DNA of 64,000 nt, from assembly GCF_000155955.1 (NCBI RefSeq), contig NZ_GG697141.2, forward strand, positions 937,270 to 1,001,269, given 5' to 3'. The notes below the pieces were generated by a model that was not told where the DNA came from, did not search any database, and saw only the letters and a list, made by a program, of their open reading frames with translations. Made by a program: the position numbers and the translations under genes. Below are positions 1-8,092 of the stretch, piece by piece; the first letter of the stretch is position 1; every line of letters begins with the position of its first letter. This stretch comes from Mitsuokella multacida DSM 20544 (GTDB taxonomy: Bacteria > Bacillota > Negativicutes > Selenomonadales > Selenomonadaceae).

Positions 1-668
1 TTTGCGCCGAACCAAGCGCCAATCATGAGGCCGGCGAGCGTCTGGATGAAGATCGGGAAGTCGAGGCGGCCGTTGAAGAGGTAGCTGAGACCGCCGGCCG
101 CTGAGATTGGCAGAATGACCATCATGCAGGTGCCGATGGTCTGCAGCAGCGGCACGCCGAAGACGACCATGAGGGCGAGCTGGATATAAGCCGCTGCGCC
201 GATGCCGAAGGCGCCGGAGAGGAAGCCCATGAAGATGCCGATGAGAATGCCGTAGATCCAGAGCTTGCGCCCCGTCAGAGGCTCCTGGCGTATCTTGATA
301 TGACGGCCGAGCCATTCGGCCTGGTACATCTTGATATAGAGCGTCACGGCACTCGAGGCGAGCATGAAGCCTGTGATGGCGCTGAGTATATTGGAAGGCA
401 CGATATTGGAAAAGTTGGCGCCGAGGTAGGCACCCGTGATGCCGCCGAGCCCCATGATGGCGCCCGTCTTGACGAGGACTTCATGCTGGCGGAAGTGGCT
501 GATCGTGCCGGACAGCATCGTGAAGACCATCGAGGCGAGGGCAACGGCGAGCGCCGTGTGGATGGGCACGTGGAAGCCGACGGTCAGCAGGGCAATCGTG
601 ACGCCGGCGCCGCCGGCACCGACAAAGCCAATCAGGGCACCGAGGACGAGCATGGAGGCAAACAGCAT
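1..668 (-). CDS. TSUP (TauE/SafE) family membrane permease, C-terminus cut by window edge
   Basis: The reverse-strand reading frame encodes a very hydrophobic protein that runs off the left edge. It begins MLFASMLVLGALIGFVGAGG and continues with glycine-rich helices, including a second repeat with FMGFLSGAFGIGAA. This duplicated glycine-rich pattern is typical of the TSUP family, whose members export sulfite, sulfoacetate and other organosulfur anions. The start at 668 is preferred because AAAGGA lies about nine bases upstream; an in-frame ATG at 677 would overlap that site. It follows the tRNA-Glu cluster on the same strand. The substrate cannot be deduced and the C-terminal part is missing. 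Confidence 0.8.
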   Translation of the reverse strand, partial: MLFASMLVLGALIGFVGAGGAGVTIALLTVGFHVPIHTALAVALASMVFTMLSGTISHFRQHEVLVKTGAIMGLGGITGAYLGANFSNIVPSNILSAITGFMLASSAVTLYIKMYQAEWLGRHIKIRQEPLTGRKLWIYGILIGIFMGFLSGAFGIGAAAYIQLALMVVFGVPLLQTIGTCMMVILPISAAGGLSYLFNGRLDFPIFIQTLAGLMIGAWFGA

Positions 669-728
669 GAGGACCATCCTTTCAAACAAAAAAGCCAGGA
701 GCGACTGCATCCTGGCTGTTATCTACAA

Positions 729-803
729 TGGTGACACCTATGGGATTCGAACCCATGAACCCGGCGTGAGAGGCCGGTGTCTTAACCGCTTGACGAAGGT
801 GCC
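729..803 (-). tRNA. tRNA-Glu (CTC), third of three tandem copies in transcription order
   Basis: On the minus strand the gene starts GGCACCT and ends AGGTGTC plus discriminator A and an encoded CCA. The anticodon loop reads CTCTCAC with U33 before anticodon CTC, which reads GAG (Glu). The T loop GGTTCGAATCCC is canonical. It is nearly identical to the two copies at 806-880 and 882-956, with only 2-5 nt between genes, so all three are probably processed from one transcript. Confidence 0.95.
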
Positions 804-805
804 GA

Positions 806-880
806 TGGTGACGCCTATGGGATTCGAACCCATGAACCCGGCGTGAGAGGCCGGTGTCTTAACCGCTTGACGAAGGCGCC
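806..880 (-). tRNA. tRNA-Glu (CTC), middle tandem copy
   Basis: It has the same body as its neighbours with anticodon CTC and encoded CCA. The acceptor arm differs by a paired change: GGCGCCT with AGGCGTC, where the flanking copies have GGCACCT with AGGTGTC. The two substitutions keep the stem base-paired, so this copy is not decaying. Confidence 0.95.
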
Positions 881-881
881 G

Positions 882-956
882 TGGTGACACCTATGGGATT
901 CGAACCCATGAACCCGGCGTGAGAGGCCGGTGTCTTAACCGCTTGACGAAGGTGCC
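882..956 (-). tRNA. tRNA-Glu (CTC), first tandem copy after gltX
   Basis: The sequence matches the 729-803 copy: acceptor GGCACCT/AGGTGTC, anticodon CTC, encoded CCA. It starts 24 nt after the gltX stop codon and about a dozen bases after the predicted start of transcription of the promoter at 975-1003. Confidence 0.95.
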
Positions 957-974
957 ACGTAACTGACTTGATTT

Positions 975-1003
975 ATTATATTACAGCTCCTGCAATTTTG
1001 CAA
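975..1003 (-). promoter_or_regulatory. sigma-70-type promoter for the tRNA-Glu cluster
   Basis: On the minus strand TTGCAA (1003-998), a 17-nt spacer and TATAAT (980-975) form a near-consensus promoter. The -35 and spacer lie inside the last codons of gltX and the -10 abuts its TAA stop. Predicted initiation near 968 is about 12 nt before the first tRNA-Glu, so the tRNAs can be made independently of gltX. Confidence 0.7.
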
Positions 1004-2441
1004 GGCTTTTTTTGATTCTTTCCATGGAAATTTTTTTGCCGAGCAGAGAGAGGATCTCTGTAGCGCCGCCCGGCGTGACTTTCTGGCCTGCTGCGGCGAT
1101 GCGCAGGACCCACATGGCCAGGCCCTTCTTGATGCCCTGCTCCTCGATATAGGCGTTGAGCTTCTCGTAGAGCGCGTCGTTGTTCCAGTCGGACTCCGGC
1201 ACCTCTTCTAAGAGGGCCATCATGCCTGGCAGGAGCTCGACTGCCTTTTCCGGCGTGACCTTGTTGCGCTTGTTGACGTAGAGCTCCGCGTCGAAGGCCG
1301 GCTGCTCGCAGAGGAAAGCGATTTCCTGCGGCAGGTCGCCGAGGCGCTGGATGCGCGTCTTGAGCAGGGAAGCGAGGTGTGTCCAGCTCTGCTCGAGGTA
1401 ATCTGGCAGCTCGCCTACAAATGGGCGCGCCATCTTGGCGAAGTCCTCGTCGCTCATGGCCTTGAGGTACTCGCCGTTGATCCAGCCGAGCTTGTCGTAG
1501 TCGAAGACGGCCGGGGACTTCGAGAGGCCCTCGAGGCTGAAGTGCTCGATGAGCTCTGCCATCGAGAAGATCTCCTGATTCGTCGTCTTCGGGTTCCAGC
1601 CGAGCAGGGCGACGTAGTTGACGATGGCGTCCGGCAGGTAGCCAGCCTTGACGAGGTCGTCGAAGCTCGTGGCACCATGACGCTTTGAGAGCTTCGAGAT
1701 CGAGCCGTCTTCGTTCTTGCCCATGACCGGGGCGAGGTGGATGAAGGTCGGGACGTCCCAGCCGAACGACTCGTAGAGCAGGATGTACTTCGGCGTCGAC
1801 GTGATGAACTCAGCGCCGCGCATGATGTGCGTGATGTGCATGAGATGATCGTCGATGACATTGGCGAAGTTGTAGGTCGGCATGCCGTCGCGCTTCAGGA
1901 GGACCTGATCCTCGAGCTCTTCGTTCTTGATCGTGATGTTGCCGTGGAGCACGTCGAAGAACGTCGTCTCACCCGTGAGCGGCATCTTCTGGCGGATGAC
2001 GTAGGGGTCGCCGTTCTTGAGGTGCTCCTCGATGACCTCCGGTGCGAGGTTACGGCAGGTGCGGTCATAGCCGCCGAACTTGCCGGCCGAGTGATCCTCG
2101 TCTGGATTGCAGAAGCAGTAGTAGGCGTGGCCCGTCTTGACGAGCTCCTCGGCGTACTTCTTGTAGAGGTCCATGCGCTCGCTCTGGACGTAGGGGCCGT
2201 ACGGGCCGCCGAGCGACGGGCTCTCATCCGGGACGATGTGGGCCATCTCGAGCGTGCGGTTGATGAAATCGACGGCGTCAGCGACGTAACGCGTGCGGTC
2301 CGTATCCTCGATGCGCAGGATGAACTGACCCTGCTGGGATTTTGCGTAAAGGTAGCCGTAAAGGGCTGTGCGCAGGTTGCCGATGTGCATGTAGCCCGTC
2401 GGGCTCGGCGCGAAGCGCGTGCGGACAGTCTGCTTAGTCAA
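981..2441 (-). CDS. gltX: Glutamate--tRNA ligase
   Basis: This class I aminoacyl-tRNA synthetase charges tRNA-Glu with glutamate in the cytoplasm. The HIGH-type signature sits in PSPTGYMHIGNLRTALYG near residue 12, and the KMSKS-type loop appears as SKLSKRHG near residue 250. At 486 aa it has the usual length of bacterial GltX. The start is TTG at 2441, preceded by GGAGG at normal spacing; no in-frame ATG fits better. It lies directly upstream of three tRNA-Glu genes on the same strand. The Glu-tRNA it makes also feeds the C5 haem pathway encoded from 21.5 kb. Confidence 0.97.
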   Translation of the reverse strand: MTKQTVRTRFAPSPTGYMHIGNLRTALYGYLYAKSQQGQFILRIEDTDRTRYVADAVDFINRTLEMAHIVPDESPSLGGPYGPYVQSERMDLYKKYAEELVKTGHAYYCFCNPDEDHSAGKFGGYDRTCRNLAPEVIEEHLKNGDPYVIRQKMPLTGETTFFDVLHGNITIKNEELEDQVLLKRDGMPTYNFANVIDDHLMHITHIMRGAEFITSTPKYILLYESFGWDVPTFIHLAPVMGKNEDGSISKLSKRHGATSFDDLVKAGYLPDAIVNYVALLGWNPKTTNQEIFSMAELIEHFSLEGLSKSPAVFDYDKLGWINGEYLKAMSDEDFAKMARPFVGELPDYLEQSWTHLASLLKTRIQRLGDLPQEIAFLCEQPAFDAELYVNKRNKVTPEKAVELLPGMMALLEEVPESDWNNDALYEKLNAYIEEQGIKKGLAMWVLRIAAAGQKVTPGGATEILSLLGKKISMERIKKSLAKLQEL

Positions 2442-2493
2442 TGGAATTCCTCCTCTTTATATGAGACGTATGCATTGCGGAATATCTTTACAA

Positions 2494-2522
2494 AGTATAC
2501 TACAGAACAGCTTGTGAGACAA
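2494..2522 (-). promoter_or_regulatory. Predicted gltX promoter
   Basis: On the minus strand TTGTCT (2522-2517), 17 nt and TATACT (2499-2494) lie about 50 nt upstream of the gltX TTG start. No competing signal is seen in the 145-nt gap to dhaL. Confidence 0.55.
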
Positions 2523-2586
2523 GAAAAGACAAGGGGAGAGAGCCCCTTGCCTGATTGGTCGGTACGATTCTCTATGTCTTGATGGT

Positions 2587-3210
2587 TCACTTGCGTAGGA
2601 AGTTGTAGAGCGCGCGGTACATGAGCATGGAGCTCACAGCGCCCGGGTCCTCGTGGCCGATGCTGCGCTCACCAACGAGGCTCGCGCGGCCGCGGCGCGC
2701 AGCAATCGTCTTCGTGTAGTCCACGCCTTCCTTCGCGGCATGCGAAGCGTCCTGCAGGACCTCGAAGAGCGTCTTGCCCTCAGCGTTCTCCGGCAGGAAG
2801 CACGCGTGGATCGGGATCAGCGCGTCGAGCATGGTCTTGTCGCCCTTCTTGGCATGGCCGCGCTTCTCGATGCCAGCGATTGCGGCGCCGAGGAGTTTCT
2901 CGAAGGAAGCGACGTTGAGCTTCGTGTCCTCGTCGCAGACGGCTGCGGCCTTGATGAAGCCCGTGCCGTAGAGTGGGCCGGCGGCACCGCCGACGTTGTG
3001 AATGAAGGCCCTGCCAATCGTCTCGAGTACGGGGCCGGGCTTCGTCGTATCGTCCATCTCTTCGACGGCGTCCATCGCTGCCTGGAAGCCGCGGGTCATG
3101 TTGATGCCGTGGTCGCCATCGGCAATCTGCCGGTCGAGATCCGTCAGGTAGTCCTTCTGGGCGATGATCGCGGCGGCCACCGCGTCGAGTGCGTCTTTGA
3201 TTCGTGTCAT
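2587..3210 (-). CDS. dhaL: Dihydroxyacetone kinase, DhaL (ADP-binding) subunit
   Basis: DhaL is the nucleotide-binding subunit that phosphorylates dihydroxyacetone held by DhaK, using ATP or a PTS-phosphorylated DhaM. The Mg-binding aspartates are visible in LTDLDRQIADGDHGINM (D26, D31, D33), and the GGAAGPLYGTGF loop follows near residue 75. Length (207 aa) matches DhaL. AGGAG precedes the ATG. Neither dhaK nor dhaM is adjacent: the next genes are gltX and a divergent LysR regulator. The partner must be encoded elsewhere, or the protein acts in another DhaL-dependent system. Confidence 0.88.
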   Translation of the reverse strand: MTRIKDALDAVAAAIIAQKDYLTDLDRQIADGDHGINMTRGFQAAMDAVEEMDDTTKPGPVLETIGRAFIHNVGGAAGPLYGTGFIKAAAVCDEDTKLNVASFEKLLGAAIAGIEKRGHAKKGDKTMLDALIPIHACFLPENAEGKTLFEVLQDASHAAKEGVDYTKTIAARRGRASLVGERSIGHEDPGAVSSMLMYRALYNFLRK

Positions 3211-3240
3211 GTGAAAAACTCCTTTTTATTGCTCACGTAG

Positions 3241-3314
3241 TATCGATACCATGTATCGTGATAATCGTTAACACCAATGATATTCTATTATAACATGTGG
3301 CCGAAAAATCACAA
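3241..3314 (-). promoter_or_regulatory. dhaL promoter with downstream inverted repeat
   Basis: On the minus strand TTGTGA (3314-3309), 16 nt and TATAAT (3292-3287) form a good promoter. Just downstream, about 3241-3263, an imperfect palindrome (TATCGATAC, 3 nt, GTATCGTGATA) could be an operator. The divergent LysR gene makes it the obvious candidate regulator, but this is inference. Confidence 0.5.
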
Positions 3315-3379
3315 GAGTGAATTGACAGAAATATGGGAGAACATAAACTCTTCCAACCTATAATTTTGAGGAAAAGTAT

Positions 3380-3408
3380 TTGCCTATTTTTGCAGGAAAA
3401 AGTATAAT
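3380..3408 (+). promoter_or_regulatory. Predicted promoter of the LysR-type regulator gene
   Basis: TTGCCT (3380-3385), a 17-nt spacer and TATAAT (3403-3408) lie about 70 nt before the regulator start, pointing away from dhaL. Confidence 0.55.
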
Positions 3409-3478
3409 AGCAAGAAAGAGATATAGTAAGTATGAATATTTGCTATAGACAGTATCTTGATCGGAAAGTGAGAATCAT

Positions 3479-4387
3479 ATGGAAATCAAGGATATGCGGT
3501 CATTCTATGCCATCGTGGAAGAGGGAAATATCAGTCATGCAGCACAGCGCCTCGACATCGCGCAGCCGGCCCTCTCGCGCCAGATGAAGCGGCTGGAGTC
3601 GTCGCTTGGCGTGCAGCTCTTTGAGCGCGGCAGCCGGCGCATCCGCCTGACGGATGCCGGCCGCGTGCTGTACTCGCGTGTCGAACACATCCTCGGCATG
3701 GTCGACGGGACAGTGCGCGAGATCACGGAGATCGGCTCCGGGGTCGCCGGCTCAATCCAGCTCGGCACGATCACGACATCGGGCGCGCTGCTGCTGCCGG
3801 AGCTCATCACTGAGTTCCACCGCCGCTACCCGCAGGTCACGTATCAGATCTGGGAAGCGGAGGGCGCGCGCATCCTGGAGCTCCTCGACAACCGCGTCAT
3901 CGAGATCGCCATCACGCGCACGCAGGTGGACTCGAAGGTCTACGAATCGATTGTCTTGCCGAACGAGCCGCTCGTCGTCGTCATGAACAAGGACCAGATC
4001 ATCGGCGCATCCGACAAGGAAGTGCGCATGGAGGAGCTGCGCGACACGCCAATCATCATCCCGCTGCGCTGGCAGAGCCTCTTCGTCGCGAACTGCCGCA
4101 AGCTCGGCTTCGAGCCGCACATCGTCTGCGTCTCGGACAGCATCGTGCAGGACCTGCTGCTTGTCAAGATGGACATGGGCGCGGCCATCCTGCCGGTCTC
4201 CTCGCGCACGCTGCTGACGGACGGCAACCTTTACTACAAGAAGCTCGTGGCACCGGAGATGAGCACGCATACTGTCGTCGCCTGGCTCAAGAACCGCACG
4301 CTCTCCTCGTCGAGCGAGCACCTCATCAAGCTGTTCCGGGAGATGTTCCTAAGTGAGCCGCAGGCATCCGATAAGAAGCTTGTTTGA
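3479..4387 (+). CDS. LysR family transcriptional regulator
   Basis: The N-terminus is a classic LysR winged helix-turn-helix: MRSFYAIVEEGNISHAA, then LDIAQPALSRQMKRLE and GVQLFERGSRRIRLTDAG. A periplasmic-binding-protein-like effector domain follows from about residue 90. Total length is 302 aa, normal for the family. It is divergent from dhaL across a 268-nt intergenic region with a candidate operator, so dhaL is the simplest target. The effector cannot be read from the sequence. A terminator at 4453-4485 ends the transcript. Confidence 0.9.
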   Translation: MEIKDMRSFYAIVEEGNISHAAQRLDIAQPALSRQMKRLESSLGVQLFERGSRRIRLTDAGRVLYSRVEHILGMVDGTVREITEIGSGVAGSIQLGTITTSGALLLPELITEFHRRYPQVTYQIWEAEGARILELLDNRVIEIAITRTQVDSKVYESIVLPNEPLVVVMNKDQIIGASDKEVRMEELRDTPIIIPLRWQSLFVANCRKLGFEPHIVCVSDSIVQDLLLVKMDMGAAILPVSSRTLLTDGNLYYKKLVAPEMSTHTVVAWLKNRTLSSSSEHLIKLFREMFLSEPQASDKKLV

Positions 4388-4452
4388 AAGCAATTAGAAT
4401 CGAATTAATTTGTTCGGGAGCCCTTTCTTTTTGGGCTGACCTGCTATATAGT

Positions 4453-4485
4453 AGAGATATATTAAAAAATATATCTCTTTTTTTC
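4453..4485 (+). terminator. Intrinsic terminator after the LysR gene
   Basis: AGAGATATAT and ATATATCTCT form a 10-bp stem around a short A-rich loop, followed by a run of seven T. It separates the LysR gene from the two-component operon. Confidence 0.7.
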
Positions 4486-4518
4486 TTATCTTTTGTTTGC
4501 TGACATGGAGGGAATCTC

Positions 4519-5211
4519 ATGGATAAACCAGTTCGCATCTTTATTGTAGAAGATGAGCGCCGCATCGCGCGTTTCCTGCAGATTGAGCTCGAGCATGAAG
4601 GGTTCGAGACGGAGATTGAAGAGAACGGCACGCGCGCCTATGAACGCATCATGCAGGGCAACTTTGACCTCGTGCTGCTCGATGTCATGCTGCCGGGCAT
4701 GGACGGCATGACCATCTGCAAGCGCGTGCGCGAAGTCTCGTCGCTGCCCATCATCATGCTGACGGCTAAGGATGAGGTCGAAGACAAGGTGGCGGGCCTC
4801 GACATCGGTGCCGATGACTACATGACGAAGCCCTTCGCCATCGAGGAACTCATGGCACGCATCCGCAATGCCCTGCGCAAGCACGTGCCAGACAATGGCG
4901 GCGTGCCGCTTGAGGAGCGTCTGCAGGTCAAGAATCTCGTCATGTACCCGAAGCGCTATGAGGTCGAAGTCGACGGCGAGACGGTTCATCTGACGAAGAA
5001 GGAATACTCGCTGCTTGAATATATGATGCGCAACAAGCGCACGGTCCTCACGCGTGACCAGATCCTCGAGAAGGTCTGGGGCTACGACTACAGCGGCGAT
5101 ACGAATGTTGTCGATGTCTACATCCGCTACCTGCGCGCCAAGCTCGATGATCGCTTCCACGAGAAGTACATCTACACGGTGCGAGGCGTAGGGTATGCGG
5201 TCAAGGAGTAA
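4519..5211 (+). CDS. OmpR/PhoB-family response regulator (ArlR-like)
   Basis: The receiver domain (residues 1-120) has the acidic pair E11/D12, phospho-acceptor D55 in LVLLDVMLPGMDG, the T in IIMLTAKD, and the conserved K in YMTKPF. A winged-helix DNA-binding domain follows from about residue 130, with LTKKEYSLLEYMM and the wing in YIYTVRGVGYAV. It is 230 aa, typical for the OmpR family. GGAGGG precedes the start. The histidine-kinase gene overlaps its 3' end by 17 nt, so the two are translationally coupled. The stimulus and regulon are unknown. Confidence 0.93.
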   Translation: MDKPVRIFIVEDERRIARFLQIELEHEGFETEIEENGTRAYERIMQGNFDLVLLDVMLPGMDGMTICKRVREVSSLPIIMLTAKDEVEDKVAGLDIGADDYMTKPFAIEELMARIRNALRKHVPDNGGVPLEERLQVKNLVMYPKRYEVEVDGETVHLTKKEYSLLEYMMRNKRTVLTRDQILEKVWGYDYSGDTNVVDVYIRYLRAKLDDRFHEKYIYTVRGVGYAVKE

Positions 5212-6649
5212 GTGGGTCCGCAGGAGCCCCTTCTGGCGCATGAAGATCTCGACGAAGATCACGGGCCTTTATGGGGCCATCCTGCTCGTCGTGCTGCTTT
5301 TAACGAGCGCCATCATGGGCCTCGGCATCTACTTCTCGTTCTACCATGAGGCGGAGACCGAGATCCACCTCGCGATGCAGAACGTGCAGAAGGGGCTGGC
5401 TTCGTCGCGCAGCCTGCAGGAATTCCTGGTCCAGGGCGACATCGTCCCGCCGGGCGTCGTGATCCGCGTGACCGACCTGACGGGGCGCGTCATCTACGAG
5501 AACGACTCGCATTACCCGTCGCTCGACACGGTGGAGGCGCATCGCGTGAAGGATCCGCCGTTCTGGGCGGCCAAGGACATGGAGGTCGTCGAGTTCAACC
5601 GCTTCATGATGTACTATACGTCGATGGATGTGGCCGACCACGGCCAGATCTATCAGATCCACTTCTTCCGCACGATCACAGCGGAGAAGAACTTTCTCGT
5701 GGATCTCCAGAGGCTGCTCTTCCTCATCACGATTGCGGGCTTCCTCGTCGCGCTCGTTGCCGGCTACTTCCTGAGCAACAGGATACTCCAGCCCATCCGC
5801 AACCTCACGCAGACGGCACGCAAGATCGAGGTGGAGCGCATGGACAAGCGTATCGAGGTGCCGCCGGCCAAGGATGAGATGGCGGAACTCGCGCTGACGT
5901 TCAACCACATGCTCGACCGCTTGGAGCGCGGGTTCCAGCAGCAGCAGCGCTTTGTCTCGGATGCCTCGCATGAGCTCAGGACGCCGGTGACGGTCATCCT
6001 CGGCTACTCAGACCTTCTCGCGCGCTGGGGCAGCTCTGACGCGAAGATCCTCGAGGAGGGCATCTCGTCCATCCGTTCGGAGGCCGAGGACATGCAGGAC
6101 CTTATCGAGAAACTGCTGTTCCTCGCGCGTGCCGACCAGAAGCGCCAAGTCCTGCACAAGGAGAATGTCCATCTCGACGAGCTCGTCGACGATGCCGTGC
6201 GCAAGATGAAGCTCGTCGCCAAGCAGCACACGCTGCGGCTCGAGGCCAATGAGCCGGGCATCATCTATGCGGATCCGGCCACGATGCGCCAGATGATGCG
6301 CATCTTCCTCGAGAATGCGGTCAAGTACACGCCGGAAGGCGGCCACATCACGGTCGCCTCGCGCCGCCTGCCCGAGAAAGAGGCCATGCAGCTGACGTTT
6401 AGCGATGACGGTATCGGCATTGCCGAGGAGGACCAGGGCAAGATCTTCGAGCGCTTCTACCGCGCGGACAGTTCGCGCACGAAGAAGGCTGGCAGTGTCG
6501 GCGGCACGGGTCTCGGCCTTTCGATTGCGAGCTGGATTGCCGAGCAGCACGATATCGATATCGCGGTCGAGAGCGAGTTCGACAAGGGGACGAAGTTCAT
6601 CCTGACCATCCCGCTGTCACATGATGGCGAATCGCATAGCGACGCATGA
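5195..6649 (+). CDS. Membrane sensor histidine kinase (ArlS-like)
   Basis: Two transmembrane helices, one near residues 20-45 and one near 170-195, flank an extracytoplasmic sensor region, followed by a HAMP linker. The HisKA box FVSDASHELRTPV carries the phosphorylated His. The ATPase domain shows the N box ENAVKYT, DDGIGI, IFERFYR and GGTGLGLS. The start at 5195 has GAGG eight bases upstream and overlaps the response-regulator stop; an in-frame ATG at 5240 is a weaker alternative. It should phosphorylate the regulator encoded at 4519-5211. The signal sensed cannot be deduced. Confidence 0.93.
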   Translation: MRSRSKWVRRSPFWRMKISTKITGLYGAILLVVLLLTSAIMGLGIYFSFYHEAETEIHLAMQNVQKGLASSRSLQEFLVQGDIVPPGVVIRVTDLTGRVIYENDSHYPSLDTVEAHRVKDPPFWAAKDMEVVEFNRFMMYYTSMDVADHGQIYQIHFFRTITAEKNFLVDLQRLLFLITIAGFLVALVAGYFLSNRILQPIRNLTQTARKIEVERMDKRIEVPPAKDEMAELALTFNHMLDRLERGFQQQQRFVSDASHELRTPVTVILGYSDLLARWGSSDAKILEEGISSIRSEAEDMQDLIEKLLFLARADQKRQVLHKENVHLDELVDDAVRKMKLVAKQHTLRLEANEPGIIYADPATMRQMMRIFLENAVKYTPEGGHITVASRRLPEKEAMQLTFSDDGIGIAEEDQGKIFERFYRADSSRTKKAGSVGGTGLGLSIASWIAEQHDIDIAVESEFDKGTKFILTIPLSHDGESHSDA

Positions 6650-6661
6650 CAGGCATGAAAA

Positions 6662-6699
6662 AGCGGCCACGGGGAATTTTCCCGTGGCCGCTCTTTTAT
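6662..6699. terminator. Bidirectional terminator between the kinase gene and the SHMT-like gene
   Basis: AGCGGCCACGGG and its complement CCCGTGGCCGCT form a 12-bp stem with a short AATTTT-type loop. T-rich sequence follows on the plus strand and GAAAAA precedes on the other side, so it can serve both converging genes. Confidence 0.85.
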
Positions 6700-6720
6700 T
6701 GCGCTGCATGTATGCTGCTG

Positions 6721-8040
6721 TCAGTGGAACAGGCGTCCGAAGAGGTGTTTCTTCTCGTTCGAGGCAATGTTGCGGACGCTGAGCTCGTCGGCCCCGTTGA
6801 AGAAGATATCGGGTTTGGCGATGCTTTCGACCCACTCCTCCGAGTAGATTGGCTTGTCCATGAGCAGGGAGCTGACTTTCTTGCGGATGACCTCGAGTGC
6901 GGCCGGATCATCTACGTTCAGAGCAGCGGCGAGGAGCTGCCCAATCTTCTCCATGTCCTTTTCCTTCAGAGAGCGTGTCGTCGGATTGAGGCTGGAGAGG
7001 CGCAGCACAGGATGGGCTGGCTTGCGCTCCTCTTCATCCGGCAGGCGGGCCGTCTTGACGAGGAAGCCCGCGCGGTGCAGGTGCTGCTCAATCTGCTGTG
7101 GGTCGGCGTCCTTGGGCAGGGCGGCGACGACGAGATGGCAGTCTGTGCCATTGCCCCATATGGAGATGCCATTTTCTTGCAGGGCTTTGCTCAGGGCACG
7201 CGCGTTGGCGATGACCTGCTGCCCATAATAGCGGAAGGACGGCTCGGAGGCCTCGCGCAGCGCGACGGCGAGGGCTGCGAGGCGGTTCTTGTGCAGGGCT
7301 GAGTGGCCGTTGTCGATGACGGCGCGCTCAATCGTCTCGGCCAGCTCTTTCTTGCAGAGGATGATGGCGCCCTCCGGGCCCTGCAGTGAGTCATTCGTCG
7401 GGAAGGTCACGACGTCGGCGTCATCGACGGGCGACGGCATGAGTCCGGCGGCGACGAGGCCGACGTTCTGGCCGATGTCGACCCAGAGCAGTGCGCCGGC
7501 ATCGTGGGTGACCTTTGCGAGGCGCTTCGTTTCGATGGCGAATGGGAAGCTCGTCGGAGAGAAGATCACGATTTTCGGCTGATGGCGCGCAATCTGTTCA
7601 TCGAGCTCCTGCCAGTTGATGTCGCGGTTCTCCCAGTCTGCTCCGAAGATGGCAAAGCGGTAGGAGAGGCCATGGCAGAGCTCCTGCTTGCGGCCGTTGA
7701 ACGAGAGGACGGGATTGCCGGATTTCAAGAGCGCCTTGAAGACGACGCGTGAGGCGGCACTGATGCTGTCGAGACGCACGATGGCGTGTTCCGCATGGAA
7801 GCACTTGAGCGCGCGTTCGACGGCCATGCGCTCGAAGCGACCCGTGCGGCTGATGCCGTGGTAGTCGGTGCTGACGTTGGCGAGGATGCTGCCCTCGAGG
7901 TAGGCGGCGAACGGTGATTCGGCATTGACGGTCGGGATCAGCGACAAGGTGAAGCGCTGCTCTTCGACTTCGTCCTGGAATTCGGCGAATACTTCTTCAT
8001 CGAGCTTTTTGAGTGTGCTCAGTAATTCTTCTCTGTCCAT
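6721..8040 (-). CDS. Serine hydroxymethyltransferase-like protein lacking the PLP lysine
   Basis: The fold and order of motifs match SHMT, a PLP enzyme of one-carbon metabolism. WVDIGQNVGLVAAGL (about 186-200) aligns with VDMAHxAGLVAAG and ADVVTFPTNDSLQGPEGA (about 208-225) with the THKTLRGPRGG active-site loop. The Schiff-base lysine (Lys229 in E. coli GlyA) is Asp217 here, the preceding His is Asn216, and the His that stacks on PLP is Gln191; the PLP-contacting Asp is kept at 188. The GYPGxRYYGG region is also degenerate. Length (439 aa) is normal and the frame is intact. GTGAGGT precedes the ATG. It follows the SLC13 permease by 52 nt on the same strand. It is probably not an active SHMT; its role is unknown. 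Confidence 0.75.
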   Translation of the reverse strand: MDREELLSTLKKLDEEVFAEFQDEVEEQRFTLSLIPTVNAESPFAAYLEGSILANVSTDYHGISRTGRFERMAVERALKCFHAEHAIVRLDSISAASRVVFKALLKSGNPVLSFNGRKQELCHGLSYRFAIFGADWENRDINWQELDEQIARHQPKIVIFSPTSFPFAIETKRLAKVTHDAGALLWVDIGQNVGLVAAGLMPSPVDDADVVTFPTNDSLQGPEGAIILCKKELAETIERAVIDNGHSALHKNRLAALAVALREASEPSFRYYGQQVIANARALSKALQENGISIWGNGTDCHLVVAALPKDADPQQIEQHLHRAGFLVKTARLPDEEERKPAHPVLRLSSLNPTTRSLKEKDMEKIGQLLAAALNVDDPAALEVIRKKVSSLLMDKPIYSEEWVESIAKPDIFFNGADELSVRNIASNEKKHLFGRLFH

Positions 8041-8092
8041 ATAATTACCTCACTTTTGTGGTATTGTTTTTTGTTGGTGGTGCTGAGTGCCA

